NCBI GenBank assembly: GCA_945913015.1
Contig: CAMECH010000011.1
Location: 1 to 64,000, forward strand
DNA from: an uncultured Bacteroides sp.
GTDB lineage: Bacteria; Bacillota; Clostridia; Lachnospirales; Lachnospiraceae
Length of the DNA: 64,000 nt
Direction of reading: 5' to 3'
Shown: piece by piece, positions 26,219 through 34,391 of the stretch
Layout: every line of letters starts with the position of its first letter
Position numbering within the stretch: the stretch's first letter is position 1
The notes under the pieces: model-generated
What the model saw: only the letters and a program-made list of their open reading frames with translations
The model's database searches: none
What the model was told of the DNA's origin: nothing
Translations under genes and position numbers: made by a program

Positions 26219-27868
26219 AAAACAGTTGTGATTATCGGCAGTGGAATTGCCGGGCTTACATGTGCGGTCAGAACAGCAGAATATGGGCATAAAGCAGTGC
26301 TTGTATCTCCGTATCCGTCGGAGCGTGCGCAGTCGGTTATGGCAGCAGGCGGAATCAATGCCTCGCTGGATACAAAAGGCGAAAATGATACTGTGCAAAG
26401 CCATATTGAAGATACTTTAAAAGGCGGATGCAATATTGAGGACAGGGAATCTGTCACGAAAATGTGTGAAGCCGCACCGGGTATCATACGGTGGCTTGAA
26501 GCAACAGGAATGGTCTTTACAAGGGACGATAACGGCAACATAGATTTGCGTGCGTTTGGAGGGCAGAGCCATAAAAGAACGGCATTTTCAGGTGCGTGCA
26601 CGGGAAAGCAGATAGTGACGGCACTGATAAGAAAAGCCAGACAGTATGAATGCAGCGGTATGTTGGAAAGAAAGCTTGGGTATTGGTTTCATTCCGGACT
26701 GATAAAAGATGCAAAGTGCTATGGTGCACTTTTTTATAATGAGAATGAAAGAAAGCTCGAAGCTATGTATGCTGATGCCGTTGTAGTGGCAACAGGAGGA
26801 CAGAATCAGCTTTTTGGCAAAACAACAGGCTCAATGCTGTGTGATGGATATGCGGCAGGAAAGCTTTTTGAACAGGGCGCAGTTCTTAGGAATCTTGAAT
26901 TTATCCAGTATCACCCTACAACAATTGAAACAGTACAGAAACGTATGCTGATAACTGAAGCTGCCAGAGGTGAGGGAGGCAGACTTTTTTATTATGCCGG
27001 TGAAAAAAGAGTATATTTTATGGAAGATAAATACGGGGCCAGAGGCAATCTCATGCCGCGTGATATTGTTTCCAAATGTATATATGATGCGCCTTCACAG
27101 GTGTATCTTGATGTAACGTTTCTTGGAAAAGACGTTATTTTAAAAAGACTTTATGAAGTATATGAGCTCTGCATGAATTATGCGGGAATTGATATAACAA
27201 AAGAATGTATTCCGGTAGCACCTTCAGTACATTTCTTTATGGGTGGACTTGCAGTGGACGACAGTCATTGCACAAATATAGATAATCTGTACGCTGTCGG
27301 GGAATGTGCCTCTAAATATCACGGAGCGAACAGGCTTGGAGGCAATTCACTCCTTGCGGCTGTTTACAGCGGAATGACTGCCGCAAATGCAATAAATGAA
27401 AAAGAATGCAGCCGCGAGAAGGCTGATTTTAATGAATTTATTATAAGGGAAGAAAAGGATATTGAAAAAAGGCTCCGGAGTAAAAGTAAATTTTCAGCGG
27501 TATACATCAGGCAGGTCCTTTCTGAGCTTATGAATCGTGACCTCGGAATAACAAGGACGGAAAGCAAGCTTTGTGAGGGAATTAAATCGGTTGATTATTA
27601 CCTGTCAATCAGTGATAAATTTAAATTTGACAGCGAGGTGTCACCTTATCAGGGATACAGCCTCAAAAGTATGTTACTGCTGGCAAAGGCAATACTTTTA
27701 TCTGCAAAGGAACGCAAAGAGACAAGAGGAGCGCATATCCGTGACGATTATCCGGAAAGAAAACCTGAATTTGAGTGTGCAAGTTATGCGACATTTATCA
27801 ATGGAAATATAGAAATTTCATTTGCAAAACCGTATTCGGATAATAAGGCTTGTAAAGAGGAGCAGTAG
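26216..27868 (+). CDS. frdA: Fumarate reductase / succinate dehydrogenase flavoprotein subunit
   Basis: 550 residues. The N-terminal FAD-binding motif GSGIAGLTCAVRTAEYG, the SVMAAGGINAS loop, EFIQYHPTTI, TEAARGEGGRLFYY, HFFMGGL and GANRLGGNSLL follow the fumarate reductase/aspartate oxidase family. The His-Pro-Thr-Thr and Glu-Ala-Ala-Arg active-site residues are intact. With the iron-sulfur subunit next to it, fumarate reductase is more likely than NadB. I place the start at GTG 26216, after GGGG in the leader element; ATG 26204 lies inside the ribosome binding site. The TAG is followed directly by the frdB ATG. Confidence 0.9.
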   Translation: MKTVVIIGSGIAGLTCAVRTAEYGHKAVLVSPYPSERAQSVMAAGGINASLDTKGENDTVQSHIEDTLKGGCNIEDRESVTKMCEAAPGIIRWLEATGMVFTRDDNGNIDLRAFGGQSHKRTAFSGACTGKQIVTALIRKARQYECSGMLERKLGYWFHSGLIKDAKCYGALFYNENERKLEAMYADAVVVATGGQNQLFGKTTGSMLCDGYAAGKLFEQGAVLRNLEFIQYHPTTIETVQKRMLITEAARGEGGRLFYYAGEKRVYFMEDKYGARGNLMPRDIVSKCIYDAPSQVYLDVTFLGKDVILKRLYEVYELCMNYAGIDITKECIPVAPSVHFFMGGLAVDDSHCTNIDNLYAVGECASKYHGANRLGGNSLLAAVYSGMTAANAINEKECSREKADFNEFIIREEKDIEKRLRSKSKFSAVYIRQVLSELMNRDLGITRTESKLCEGIKSVDYYLSISDKFKFDSEVSPYQGYSLKSMLLLAKAILLSAKERKETRGAHIRDDYPERKPEFECASYATFINGNIEISFAKPYSDNKACKEEQ

Positions 27869-28549
27869 ATGATTGTAAAGATTAAAAGGCAGGAAAACAG
27901 CGACAGCAAAGCGTACTGGCAGAGCTTTAAGTATAATGGAAATATGGACACAACTGTTGCGGCTGTTCTTGATTTTCTCAATTATAATGATGATTTGTTT
28001 GATACGGAGGGGAATCCTGCGAGAAGAATACGCTGGGAGTGTAGCTGCATGCAGAAAACATGTGGTGCTTGTGCCATGATTATTAATGGTATGCCGGCAC
28101 TGGCTTGCAATACATTTTTAAGGAATATTTCTTCCAAAGAACTTGTGCTTGAACCGCTGAGAAAATTTCCGGTTGTCTCAGACCTGATTGTAGACAGAAG
28201 CATTATATATGAAAATCTTAAAAAAGCAGAGCTGTACATAGGAGAATATGCCGGAGCAGACAAAAAGGAATATGAGCAGCAGTATCAGACGGCAAAATGC
28301 CTGAAATGTGGGCTATGCCTTGAAGTATGTCCTAATTATAATAAAGGGGAGACTTTCTTTGGGGCTATGTTTGCCAATGATTCATATATATCGTATACAC
28401 AGTCTGAGAGCAGGAAAAAAGAGATTGCATCAGAATATAAAAAGCATTTTGCATCAGGGTGTTCAAAGTCACTGGCATGCGTGGACATATGTCCCGTGCA
28501 GATACCTACACTTGCATCAATCGGCAGGATGAATAAAAAGATATTTTAA
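27869..28549 (+). CDS. frdB: Fumarate reductase iron-sulfur subunit
   Basis: 226 residues. The [2Fe-2S] ferredoxin-type motif is WECSCMQKTCGACAMIING with a later LAC; the first [4Fe-4S]-type motif is CLKCGLCLEVCPNY, and CSKSLACVDICPVQIP supplies further cluster ligands. The length is normal for FrdB/SdhB. It shuttles electrons between the membrane anchor and the flavoprotein. ATG 27869 directly follows the frdA stop, and the GAGGAG ribosome binding site is within frdA. No frdD-like second anchor is present, so the enzyme would have a single-anchor layout. Confidence 0.93.
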   Translation: MIVKIKRQENSDSKAYWQSFKYNGNMDTTVAAVLDFLNYNDDLFDTEGNPARRIRWECSCMQKTCGACAMIINGMPALACNTFLRNISSKELVLEPLRKFPVVSDLIVDRSIIYENLKKAELYIGEYAGADKKEYEQQYQTAKCLKCGLCLEVCPNYNKGETFFGAMFANDSYISYTQSESRKKEIASEYKKHFASGCSKSLACVDICPVQIPTLASIGRMNKKIF

Positions 28550-28597
28550 TCTTGCAGGACTGAAAATGAGATTAACATGAGAAGAATGGTGATTAGC

Positions 28598-30109
28598 ATG
28601 AAAAGAAAATTAGCTGTAGCGGTATTGCTCATAGTTGCCTGTTTATGCCTTACAGGATGTCAGAACGGAAATAGAGAATATAAGGACATTGAAGACTTTA
28701 AACATGCCAAGATAGGCGTGTTCACCGGTTCGTCATTTGATGCGCAGACAAGAGAGCAGTTTCCTGATGCGGACAAGGAGTATCTGATATTAATATCGGA
28801 CCTTGTGCTTAATCTTAAGCAGGGGCGAATTGACGGATTTATTATGGATAAGGCATTTCTGGCAGGAATCAGATGGGAAGTTGACGGACTGTCATATATT
28901 GATGAAAGTCTTGCGCAAAGCAGCTACGGATTTATATTCAGGAAAGATAATTCCAATAAAGAGCTGCAGATGCAGCTTGACAGTTTTATCAGGGAAAAGA
29001 CAGAAGACGGAACTATTGGGGCTTTAGCAAATAAATGGCTCTCGGATAAAGAACCTGAAAATATTGCGGATATTTCAACTCTTACAGGTGAAAACGGCAC
29101 GTTGAGGCTGGCAACGGGGGCTGAGTCTAAGCCGTTTGCATATGTAAAAAACGGAAAGCCGGCTGGGCTTGACTTTGATATACTGTATCTTTTTTGTAAA
29201 CAATATGGTTACAGGCTTGAGGTTACTACGATGACTTTTGAGGCAATACTTCCGGGAGTCATAACAGGTAAATATGACATGGGAGCCTCAGGTATAACAA
29301 TGACGGGTGAACGTAAGGAGAGTGTGGATTTCTCTGAGCCTTATTGCACCAGTGACATAGTTATGGTTATAAGAGGTGAGGATAAAGATACAGGTTTCTT
29401 TGAATCATTAAAGCAGAGCTTTGAAAAAAATTTTATACGTGAAGACAGATGGAAGATGATCGTCAAAGGCATCGGAGTAACGCTGTTAATTACGGTTATG
29501 GCAGCAATATTCGGAACGATGCTCGGCTTCGCCATTTATATGATATGCCGTTACTGCGGTAAAATAGCCGTCGGAATCGCAAAGGTTTATTCAAGAATTA
29601 TTGCAGGAACTCCAATTGTAGTAATATTGATGATTTTGTTTTATGTTGTATTTGGAAAAACTCCCATAAGCGGAATGTGGGTTGCAGTAATCGGCTTTAC
29701 GCTGACGTTTGGGGCGTTTGTATATGACCATATTACAGTCTGCGTAGAAGGCATTGACAAAGGGCAGACCGAGGCTGCATATGCCCTCGGATATACAGAA
29801 TTGCGTACGTTTATTAAAATTGTACTTCCTCAGGCAATGAAGCAGTTTATGCCTTACTATCAGGCAGAGGTGGTTTCTCTTGTAAAGGCTACCGCTGTTG
29901 TAGGATACATAGCAGTGCAGGATTTGACCAAGATGAGTGATATCATACGAAGCAGTACATATGAGGCATTCTTCCCACTGATATCCACAGCGGTTATATA
30001 TTTTGCGCTGACATGGCTTATATCAACGCTTATTGGAATGGTAAAGTTGAAGTTTGAGCCTAAACGCCGCAAGAAAAGCACAATCCTGAAAGGAGTTGAT
30101 GCCAAATGA
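28598..30109 (+). CDS. Amino-acid ABC transporter, fused binding protein and permease
   Basis: 503 residues. Signal peptide with lipobox LTGC, then two amino-acid-binding (SBP_bac_3) regions: one at about 30-150, apparently degenerate, and one at about 165-275 with LRLATGAESKPFAY and FDILYLFCKQYG. A His/Glu/Gln-type permease domain at about 290-490 has five helices and an EAA loop (TEAAYALGYTELRTFIKIVLPQ). Binding protein fused to permease is known in Firmicutes. I prefer ATG 28598 because it gives a normal signal peptide; ATG 28577 is possible. The stop overlaps the ATPase start (ATGA). Confidence 0.88.
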   Translation: MKRKLAVAVLLIVACLCLTGCQNGNREYKDIEDFKHAKIGVFTGSSFDAQTREQFPDADKEYLILISDLVLNLKQGRIDGFIMDKAFLAGIRWEVDGLSYIDESLAQSSYGFIFRKDNSNKELQMQLDSFIREKTEDGTIGALANKWLSDKEPENIADISTLTGENGTLRLATGAESKPFAYVKNGKPAGLDFDILYLFCKQYGYRLEVTTMTFEAILPGVITGKYDMGASGITMTGERKESVDFSEPYCTSDIVMVIRGEDKDTGFFESLKQSFEKNFIREDRWKMIVKGIGVTLLITVMAAIFGTMLGFAIYMICRYCGKIAVGIAKVYSRIIAGTPIVVILMILFYVVFGKTPISGMWVAVIGFTLTFGAFVYDHITVCVEGIDKGQTEAAYALGYTELRTFIKIVLPQAMKQFMPYYQAEVVSLVKATAVVGYIAVQDLTKMSDIIRSSTYEAFFPLISTAVIYFALTWLISTLIGMVKLKFEPKRRKKSTILKGVDAK

Positions 30110-31197
30110 TTACAATTAATCATCTGAGAAAGGAATATCCGAATGTAACGCCGTTAAAAGATGTCAATGCAGAGATTAACCGTGGGGATGTAATTTCGGT
30201 CATAGGTCCGTCAGGTTGTGGAAAGTCTACATTTATCAGGTGTATCAATATGCTTGAAAAGCCGACATCAGGAGAAATTATTGTTGACGGTGTAAAGATT
30301 ACAGACAAAAAGTGTCCGATAAATCTTGTGCGGCAGAAAATGGGGATGGTATTCCAGTCGTTTAATCTGTTTAATCATATGACGGTTATTGAAAATATAA
30401 TGGCAGCACCGGTAGAAATCTTAGGTAAGTCAAGGCAGGAGGCATATGATGCAGGGATGGAGCTATTGCGTACTGTAGGGCTTACGGATAAGGCGCTAAA
30501 CTATCCTGATGAGCTTTCCGGAGGGCAGAAGCAGAGAGTTGCGATTGCAAGGACACTTGCCATGAATCCGGAAATTATTCTTTTTGATGAGCCGACTTCT
30601 GCACTTGACCCGACAATGGTAGGCGAGGTTGAGAGTGTTATTAAGGATTTGGCAAAAAAGGGGCTTACCATGATTGTTGTCACACATGAAATGCGCTTTG
30701 CACGTGAGATAGCAAACAGGGTCTTTTATCTTGACCAGGGCGGAATCTATGAGGAAGGTACACCGGAGCAGATTTTTGATAATCCGCAGAAGGAACGCAC
30801 CATTCAATTTATCAGGCAGCTTAAGGTGCTTGATAAAAACATTGAATCCCATGATTTTGACTTTATCGGTTTTGTAAGCAGTATTGAAGAATTCGGGCGT
30901 AAGCACTGCATTTCGCAGAGAATTATTTATCATATGCAGGCAGTATTTGAGGAGTTTTGTGTGCAGATTATACTGCCGCAGCTTCCGGAACATTTTAAGA
31001 TGAATGTGATGGTGGAATACTCTCCAAAAGAAGATGTGGCTGAAGTAAAAATAAAATACGACGGAGGGCAGTTTGACCCTATGACTTCCGATAATGAGTT
31101 ATCGCTGCAGATTGTGGATAACATAGCGGAAAGTATAGAGTACAGTGCAATCAGTAGTGAGGAATATACCAATTTTGTCTCAATCAAAATTAAGTGA
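30106..31197 (+). CDS. Amino-acid ABC transporter ATPase with C-terminal GHKL-like domain
   Basis: 363 residues; a normal GlnQ-type ATPase has about 240. Residues 1-235 hold Walker [13 protein letters not shown], signature ELSGGQKQRVAIA, Walker [13 protein letters not shown] and switch VVTHEM. Residues about 250-363 form a domain resembling RsbW-type GHKL ATPases: FGRKHCISQRIIYHMQAVFEE, an IKYDGGQFDPM stretch that looks like the G1 box, and LSLQIVDNIAESIEY. The N-box Asn is not recognisable and the glycine-rich lid is missing, so this part probably senses or binds rather than hydrolyses. A similar fusion exists in the MATE gene at 4141. Confidence 0.87.
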   Translation: MITINHLRKEYPNVTPLKDVNAEINRGDVISVIGPSGCGKSTFIRCINMLEKPTSGEIIVDGVKITDKKCPINLVRQKMGMVFQSFNLFNHMTVIENIMAAPVEILGKSRQEAYDAGMELLRTVGLTDKALNYPDELSGGQKQRVAIARTLAMNPEIILFDEPTSALDPTMVGEVESVIKDLAKKGLTMIVVTHEMRFAREIANRVFYLDQGGIYEEGTPEQIFDNPQKERTIQFIRQLKVLDKNIESHDFDFIGFVSSIEEFGRKHCISQRIIYHMQAVFEEFCVQIILPQLPEHFKMNVMVEYSPKEDVAEVKIKYDGGQFDPMTSDNELSLQIVDNIAESIEYSAISSEEYTNFVSIKIK

Positions 31198-31220
31198 CAG
31201 GGGATGGAACGGAGTCTGAT

Positions 31221-31997
31221 ATGAATTTTAACGAAATAAGCCTGCAGTCTGTAATAAGTATACTTATCAGTATAGCTGTTATCCTGCTGGCACTGTTTTT
31301 ATGGAATTTTGGAAAAAAAGCGTTTATGAAGTATGCTGTCAACATGGGAAGAGAAAAGCAGACTGCGGTACGTGTTGCGAGCGGTGTTGTCAAATATATC
31401 GTTATGGGTGCTACTACGCTTATTGTTCTTGAGATAAACGGCATTAATGTAAGTTCAGTTATTGCAGGACTCGGTATTGCCAGTGCAATCGTAGGTCTTG
31501 CCCTGCAGGATATACTTAAAGATGTAATTATGGGAGTGAACATTATTACGGAAAATTTTTATTCTGTCGGAGATGTTGTGGAGTATAAAGGAACAGAAGG
31601 TATTGTTACCAATTTTTCCGTAAGGACAACAAAAATAAAAAGTATTACCGACGGTTCCGTTACTACCATATGCAACAGAAATATTTCAGAAATCAGAAAG
31701 TGCTCATCTATGGTGGATATTGATATTCCGCTTTCATATAATGAGGATGTCAGAAGAGTACATGAAATTATGCGAAGGATAAGCAGTAAAATATCAGAGG
31801 TAGATGGGATTGACGGCAGTGTATATAAAGGAACTGAAAGATTTGATGAGTCAGCGGTAATTTACAAGATGCGATTTTTCTGCCTGCCGGAGAATAAGCC
31901 GGATATGAGACGTGCCGCAATTAAAATTATTCAGGATGAGCTTGATAAAGAAGAAATCAGGATTCCGTACAGGCAGTTGGATGTACATAGTATATAA
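31221..31997 (+). CDS. MscS-family mechanosensitive channel
   Basis: 258 residues, close to the standard MscS length of about 286. Two N-terminal transmembrane helices are followed by the pore helix region with VIAGLGIASAIVGLALQDILKDVIMG, the hallmark of MscS, and the cytoplasmic beta domain (FYSVGDVVEYKGTEGIVTNFSVRTTKI). It would release solutes on osmotic downshock. ATG 31221 is 6 bases after CGGAG; GTG 31194 overlapping the upstream stop is a weaker start. Last gene of the run that begins with the binding protein/permease fusion. Confidence 0.9.
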   Translation: MNFNEISLQSVISILISIAVILLALFLWNFGKKAFMKYAVNMGREKQTAVRVASGVVKYIVMGATTLIVLEINGINVSSVIAGLGIASAIVGLALQDILKDVIMGVNIITENFYSVGDVVEYKGTEGIVTNFSVRTTKIKSITDGSVTTICNRNISEIRKCSSMVDIDIPLSYNEDVRRVHEIMRRISSKISEVDGIDGSVYKGTERFDESAVIYKMRFFCLPENKPDMRRAAIKIIQDELDKEEIRIPYRQLDVHSI

Positions 31998-32011
31998 TTC
32001 TGTATAAAAAA

Positions 32012-32025
32012 TGCCGATATCGGCA
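32012..32025. promoter_or_regulatory. Perfect palindrome upstream of the broken fic gene
   Basis: TGCCGATATCGGCA is a 14-bp perfect palindrome with A-runs on both sides. The half site TGCCGATA recurs at 32066-32073, seven bases before a TATAAT box (32080-32085). There is no T-tract on the plus strand, so it is not a good terminator for mscS and more likely an operator. Confidence 0.45.
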
Positions 32026-32137
32026 AAAAAAAGAGCTGAAATAACAGAATAATTTATTAAGAATTTGCCGATAATGTTTTATAATTTAAGGGGACAACGT
32101 ATGTTGTGTGCCATAAGTTATATGAAAGGTAAAATCT

Positions 32138-32909
32138 ATGAAATATTTGTCTGTTTCGCAAATTGCAGAACAATGGGGAGTCGCAGAGCGTACAGTAAGG
32201 AATTATTGTGCGCAGGGGAGAATCCCGGGGGCATTCTTAACGGGGAAAACATGGAATGTTCCGGAAAATGCGGTACGACCTAAGAGGAGAAATCAGCATA
32301 TAGAGCTTTCAGGTAATTTGCCGGATGTTCTGAGGATGGAAAAGAAAAGCCGCATAACCGGTGGAATTTATCAAAAAGTCCAGATTGAATTAACATATAA
32401 TTCAAACCATATGGAGGGCAGCAGGCTTACTCATGACCAGACCAGATATATTTATGAAACTAATACAATTGGTATAGCTGAAAAACGGGACAAGTGACAG
32501 CCGCAGGGAGTGGTTTGCTGTCGGGGATTATAAGAAACTTCCAAATGAAGTCGGAGGACATGAAACGACACTGCCTGAAAATGTTTCTGCTGAAATGAAG
32601 CAGATTTTAAAAAGCTATAATAACAAAGAGGGAAAGACTTTAGAAGACATTTTGGATTTTCATGTACAGTTTGAGCGGATTCATCCTTTTCAGGACGGCA
32701 ATGGGAGAATTGGCAGACTGATTATGTTTAAAGAATGTTTAAAAAATGAAATAGTTCCGTTTATAATAGAGGATGATATAAAAATGTTTTATTATAGAGG
32801 ATTATCTGAATGGAATGATAAAAAAGGATATTTGAGGGATACATGTCTGACATGTCAGGACAGGTTTAAGAAGTATCTTGATTATTTCAGAATCCCATAT
32901 AAAGAGTAA
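32138..32909 (+). pseudogene. Fic-domain protein, broken by internal deletion/frameshift
   Basis: The first open frame (119 codons) starts with a helix-turn-helix of the MerR-like type (SVSQIAEQWGVAERTVRNYC) and a Fic N-terminal part ending TNTIG, then stops at 32495-32497. Another frame resumes at GTSDSRREWFAVGDYKKL and keeps the catalytic motif HPFQDGNGRIGRL intact (near 32690). About 40-50 residues expected between the two parts are missing, so a deletion near 32470 also changed the frame. Intact relatives transfer AMP to target proteins. The C-terminal half lacks its own start signal and is probably not expressed. Confidence 0.8.
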
Positions 32910-32910
32910 G

Positions 32911-32945
32911 GACGCCAAAGCGTCTCGGATTGGAGGAATATTATG
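32911..32945 (+). repeat. Structured leader element, copy 3 (before bcp)
   Basis: Hairpin GACGCCAAAGCGTC (32911-32924), identical to copy 2, then a divergent CGGATTGGAGGAATATT and the ATG at 32943. GGAGG is the ribosome binding site. Confidence 0.6.
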
Positions 32946-33395
32946 TTAGAAGCAGGAATGAAGGCACCGGATTTTTCATTGCCGGATCAGAATGGAAATG
33001 TGCATACATTAAGTGAGTATGCGGGTAAAAAGGTTGTTTTGTATTTTTATCCGAAGGATAACACGCCGGGATGTACTAAGCAGGCGTGCGGATTTAGCGA
33101 GCTGTATCCGCATTTTACAGAAAAAGGCGCAGTAGTACTTGGTGTAAGTAAGGATTCAGTTGCATCACATAAGAAATTTGAGGAGAAGTTCAATCTGGGA
33201 TTTACGCTGCTCTCAGATACTGAGCTTTCAGCCATTAAGGCGTATGATGTATGGCAGGAAAAGAAAAATTATGGAAAGGTGTCAATGGGAGTTGTGCGAA
33301 CAACTTACCTTATTGATGAGAACGGAATAATTTTGAAGGCATTCGGAAAGGTAAAAGCAGCCGAAAATCCTTCACAGATGCTTGAAGAGCTTTAA
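32943..33395 (+). CDS. bcp: Thiol peroxidase, Bcp/PrxQ-type peroxiredoxin
   Basis: 150 residues, normal for Bcp. It reduces hydroperoxides using thioredoxin. The catalytic stretch YPKDNTPGCTKQACGF holds the peroxidatic Cys and, five residues later, the resolving Cys. The thioredoxin fold is complete (APDFSLPDQNG, TTYLIDENG). RBS GGAGG within the leader element is 7 bases before the ATG. It stands alone between the fic remnant and the HTH regulator; a thioredoxin reductase gene is at 52994. Confidence 0.95.
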   Translation: MLEAGMKAPDFSLPDQNGNVHTLSEYAGKKVVLYFYPKDNTPGCTKQACGFSELYPHFTEKGAVVLGVSKDSVASHKKFEEKFNLGFTLLSDTELSAIKAYDVWQEKKNYGKVSMGVVRTTYLIDENGIILKAFGKVKAAENPSQMLEEL

Positions 33396-33440
33396 TTTAT
33401 GCAATATTTGCAGAATATTGTCATAATATAAATAAATACA

Positions 33441-33450
33441 CCTAATTAGG
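33441..33450. promoter_or_regulatory. Palindrome upstream of the double-HTH gene
   Basis: CCTAATTAGG, a perfect 10-bp palindrome 75 bases before the gene start. It may be an operator, but it is short enough to be chance. Confidence 0.3.
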
Positions 33451-33488
33451 CACATGCGTATTGCTTTAAAATTTATCTGAAACACTAT

Positions 33489-33505
33489 ATCTAAGAATAT
33501 TAGAT
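33489..33505. promoter_or_regulatory. Inverted repeat just upstream of the double-HTH gene
   Basis: ATCTAA-GAATA-TTAGAT, 6-bp arms, 20 bases before the ATG at 33526. The position suits autoregulation by the encoded HTH protein (inference). Confidence 0.4.
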
Positions 33506-33525
33506 GCTTGTGCGAGGATATTTAG

Positions 33526-34209
33526 ATGGGCAATTATGACGATATGCTTAAAAGGCTGGTGACGTACAGAAAGTCTCTCGGTCTTTTGCAGAAACAGATA
33601 GGAGGCCTGATTGGACTCAGTCAGGAGCAATATTCGTATCTGGAGAGTGGTACAACAAAAATTACTGACAAAAATCTGAAAGCATTTTCAGATGTCGGTA
33701 TGAATATAGATTATCTGCTGACAGGAAAAAATTATGACTATTCAGCAGAGGAGCTTGACGAGGTACTTGGAGAGTTTGACGGCACAGACAGAAATTTTGC
33801 AATGAAAATGCTGGCTGAGGTCATTGTAGAGAGGTTCGACAGGATAGATATTACTGAAAGAGAGAATGTTGCAGAGAAAAATATCCGTCTGCTGACTGCA
33901 ATTTCACAGTCGTGGAACGACTTTTCGATGATTAACTTTGTCAGGGAAGAGCAAAACTGTTCACAGATTGAGATGGCGCAAAGGCTGGGCATTGGTATAA
34001 AGAAATACAGGGATATCGAGCGTGAGAACAGATATCCTGACGCAGAAATTCTTGTAAATCTGTACAGTATGTCAGGTTATCAGCCGACACTGTTTATGGA
34101 TGTTCAGGACAGAAGGCTCATGGCAATTAAAATGATATGGGGTGCCTTAAAATCTGATGAAAAGAAGAATATTATCAATTTCATAAAAGCCATAAAGAAG
34201 TTAGTTTAA
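33526..34209 (+). CDS. XRE-type regulator with two HTH domains
   Basis: 227 residues. The first Cro/CI-type HTH is at about residues 8-65 (LLQKQIGGLIGLSQEQYSYLESG), the second at about 135-190 (CSQIEMAQRLGIGIKKYRDIERENRYPD). An acidic linker joins them. The C-terminus ends in a short basic tail. Two HTH units in one chain could bind a spaced site without dimerising. RBS CGAGG lies upstream. A strong terminator follows. Target genes cannot be read from the sequence. Confidence 0.82.
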   Translation: MGNYDDMLKRLVTYRKSLGLLQKQIGGLIGLSQEQYSYLESGTTKITDKNLKAFSDVGMNIDYLLTGKNYDYSAEELDEVLGEFDGTDRNFAMKMLAEVIVERFDRIDITERENVAEKNIRLLTAISQSWNDFSMINFVREEQNCSQIEMAQRLGIGIKKYRDIERENRYPDAEILVNLYSMSGYQPTLFMDVQDRRLMAIKMIWGALKSDEKKNIINFIKAIKKLV

Positions 34210-34218
34210 AAATGTAAG

Positions 34219-34270
34219 AGCAGCTGCAAAGCAAATGTCCATAGTGGGCGTTGCGTTGCAGCTGTTTTTT
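34219..34270 (+). terminator. Terminator after the double-HTH gene
   Basis: CAGCTGCAA pairs with TTGCAGCTG (9 bp) around a long loop with further short pairing (AGCAA/TTGC), followed by six T. Confidence 0.85.
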
Positions 34271-34302
34271 GTATAAATTTTTTGTATAAATGCTGAAATT
34301 GA

Positions 34303-34331
34303 TTGAATATTAATGGGTGAAGTTGTATAAT
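34303..34331 (+). promoter_or_regulatory. Promoter of the flavoprotein-hyp gene set
   Basis: TTGAAT at 34303-34308, 17-base spacer, TATAAT at 34326-34331; the gene starts 60 bases downstream behind AAAGGAGG. Confidence 0.7.
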
Positions 34332-34391
34332 ATTAATAAATTAATGCGTCGGAATCTATACAAACTGAATTTTTAACAAAGGAGGTCGATT

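Noticed and set aside
32012-32025. Terminator for mscS
   Set aside because: The palindrome has A-runs rather than a T-tract downstream on the plus strand; operator is more likely.
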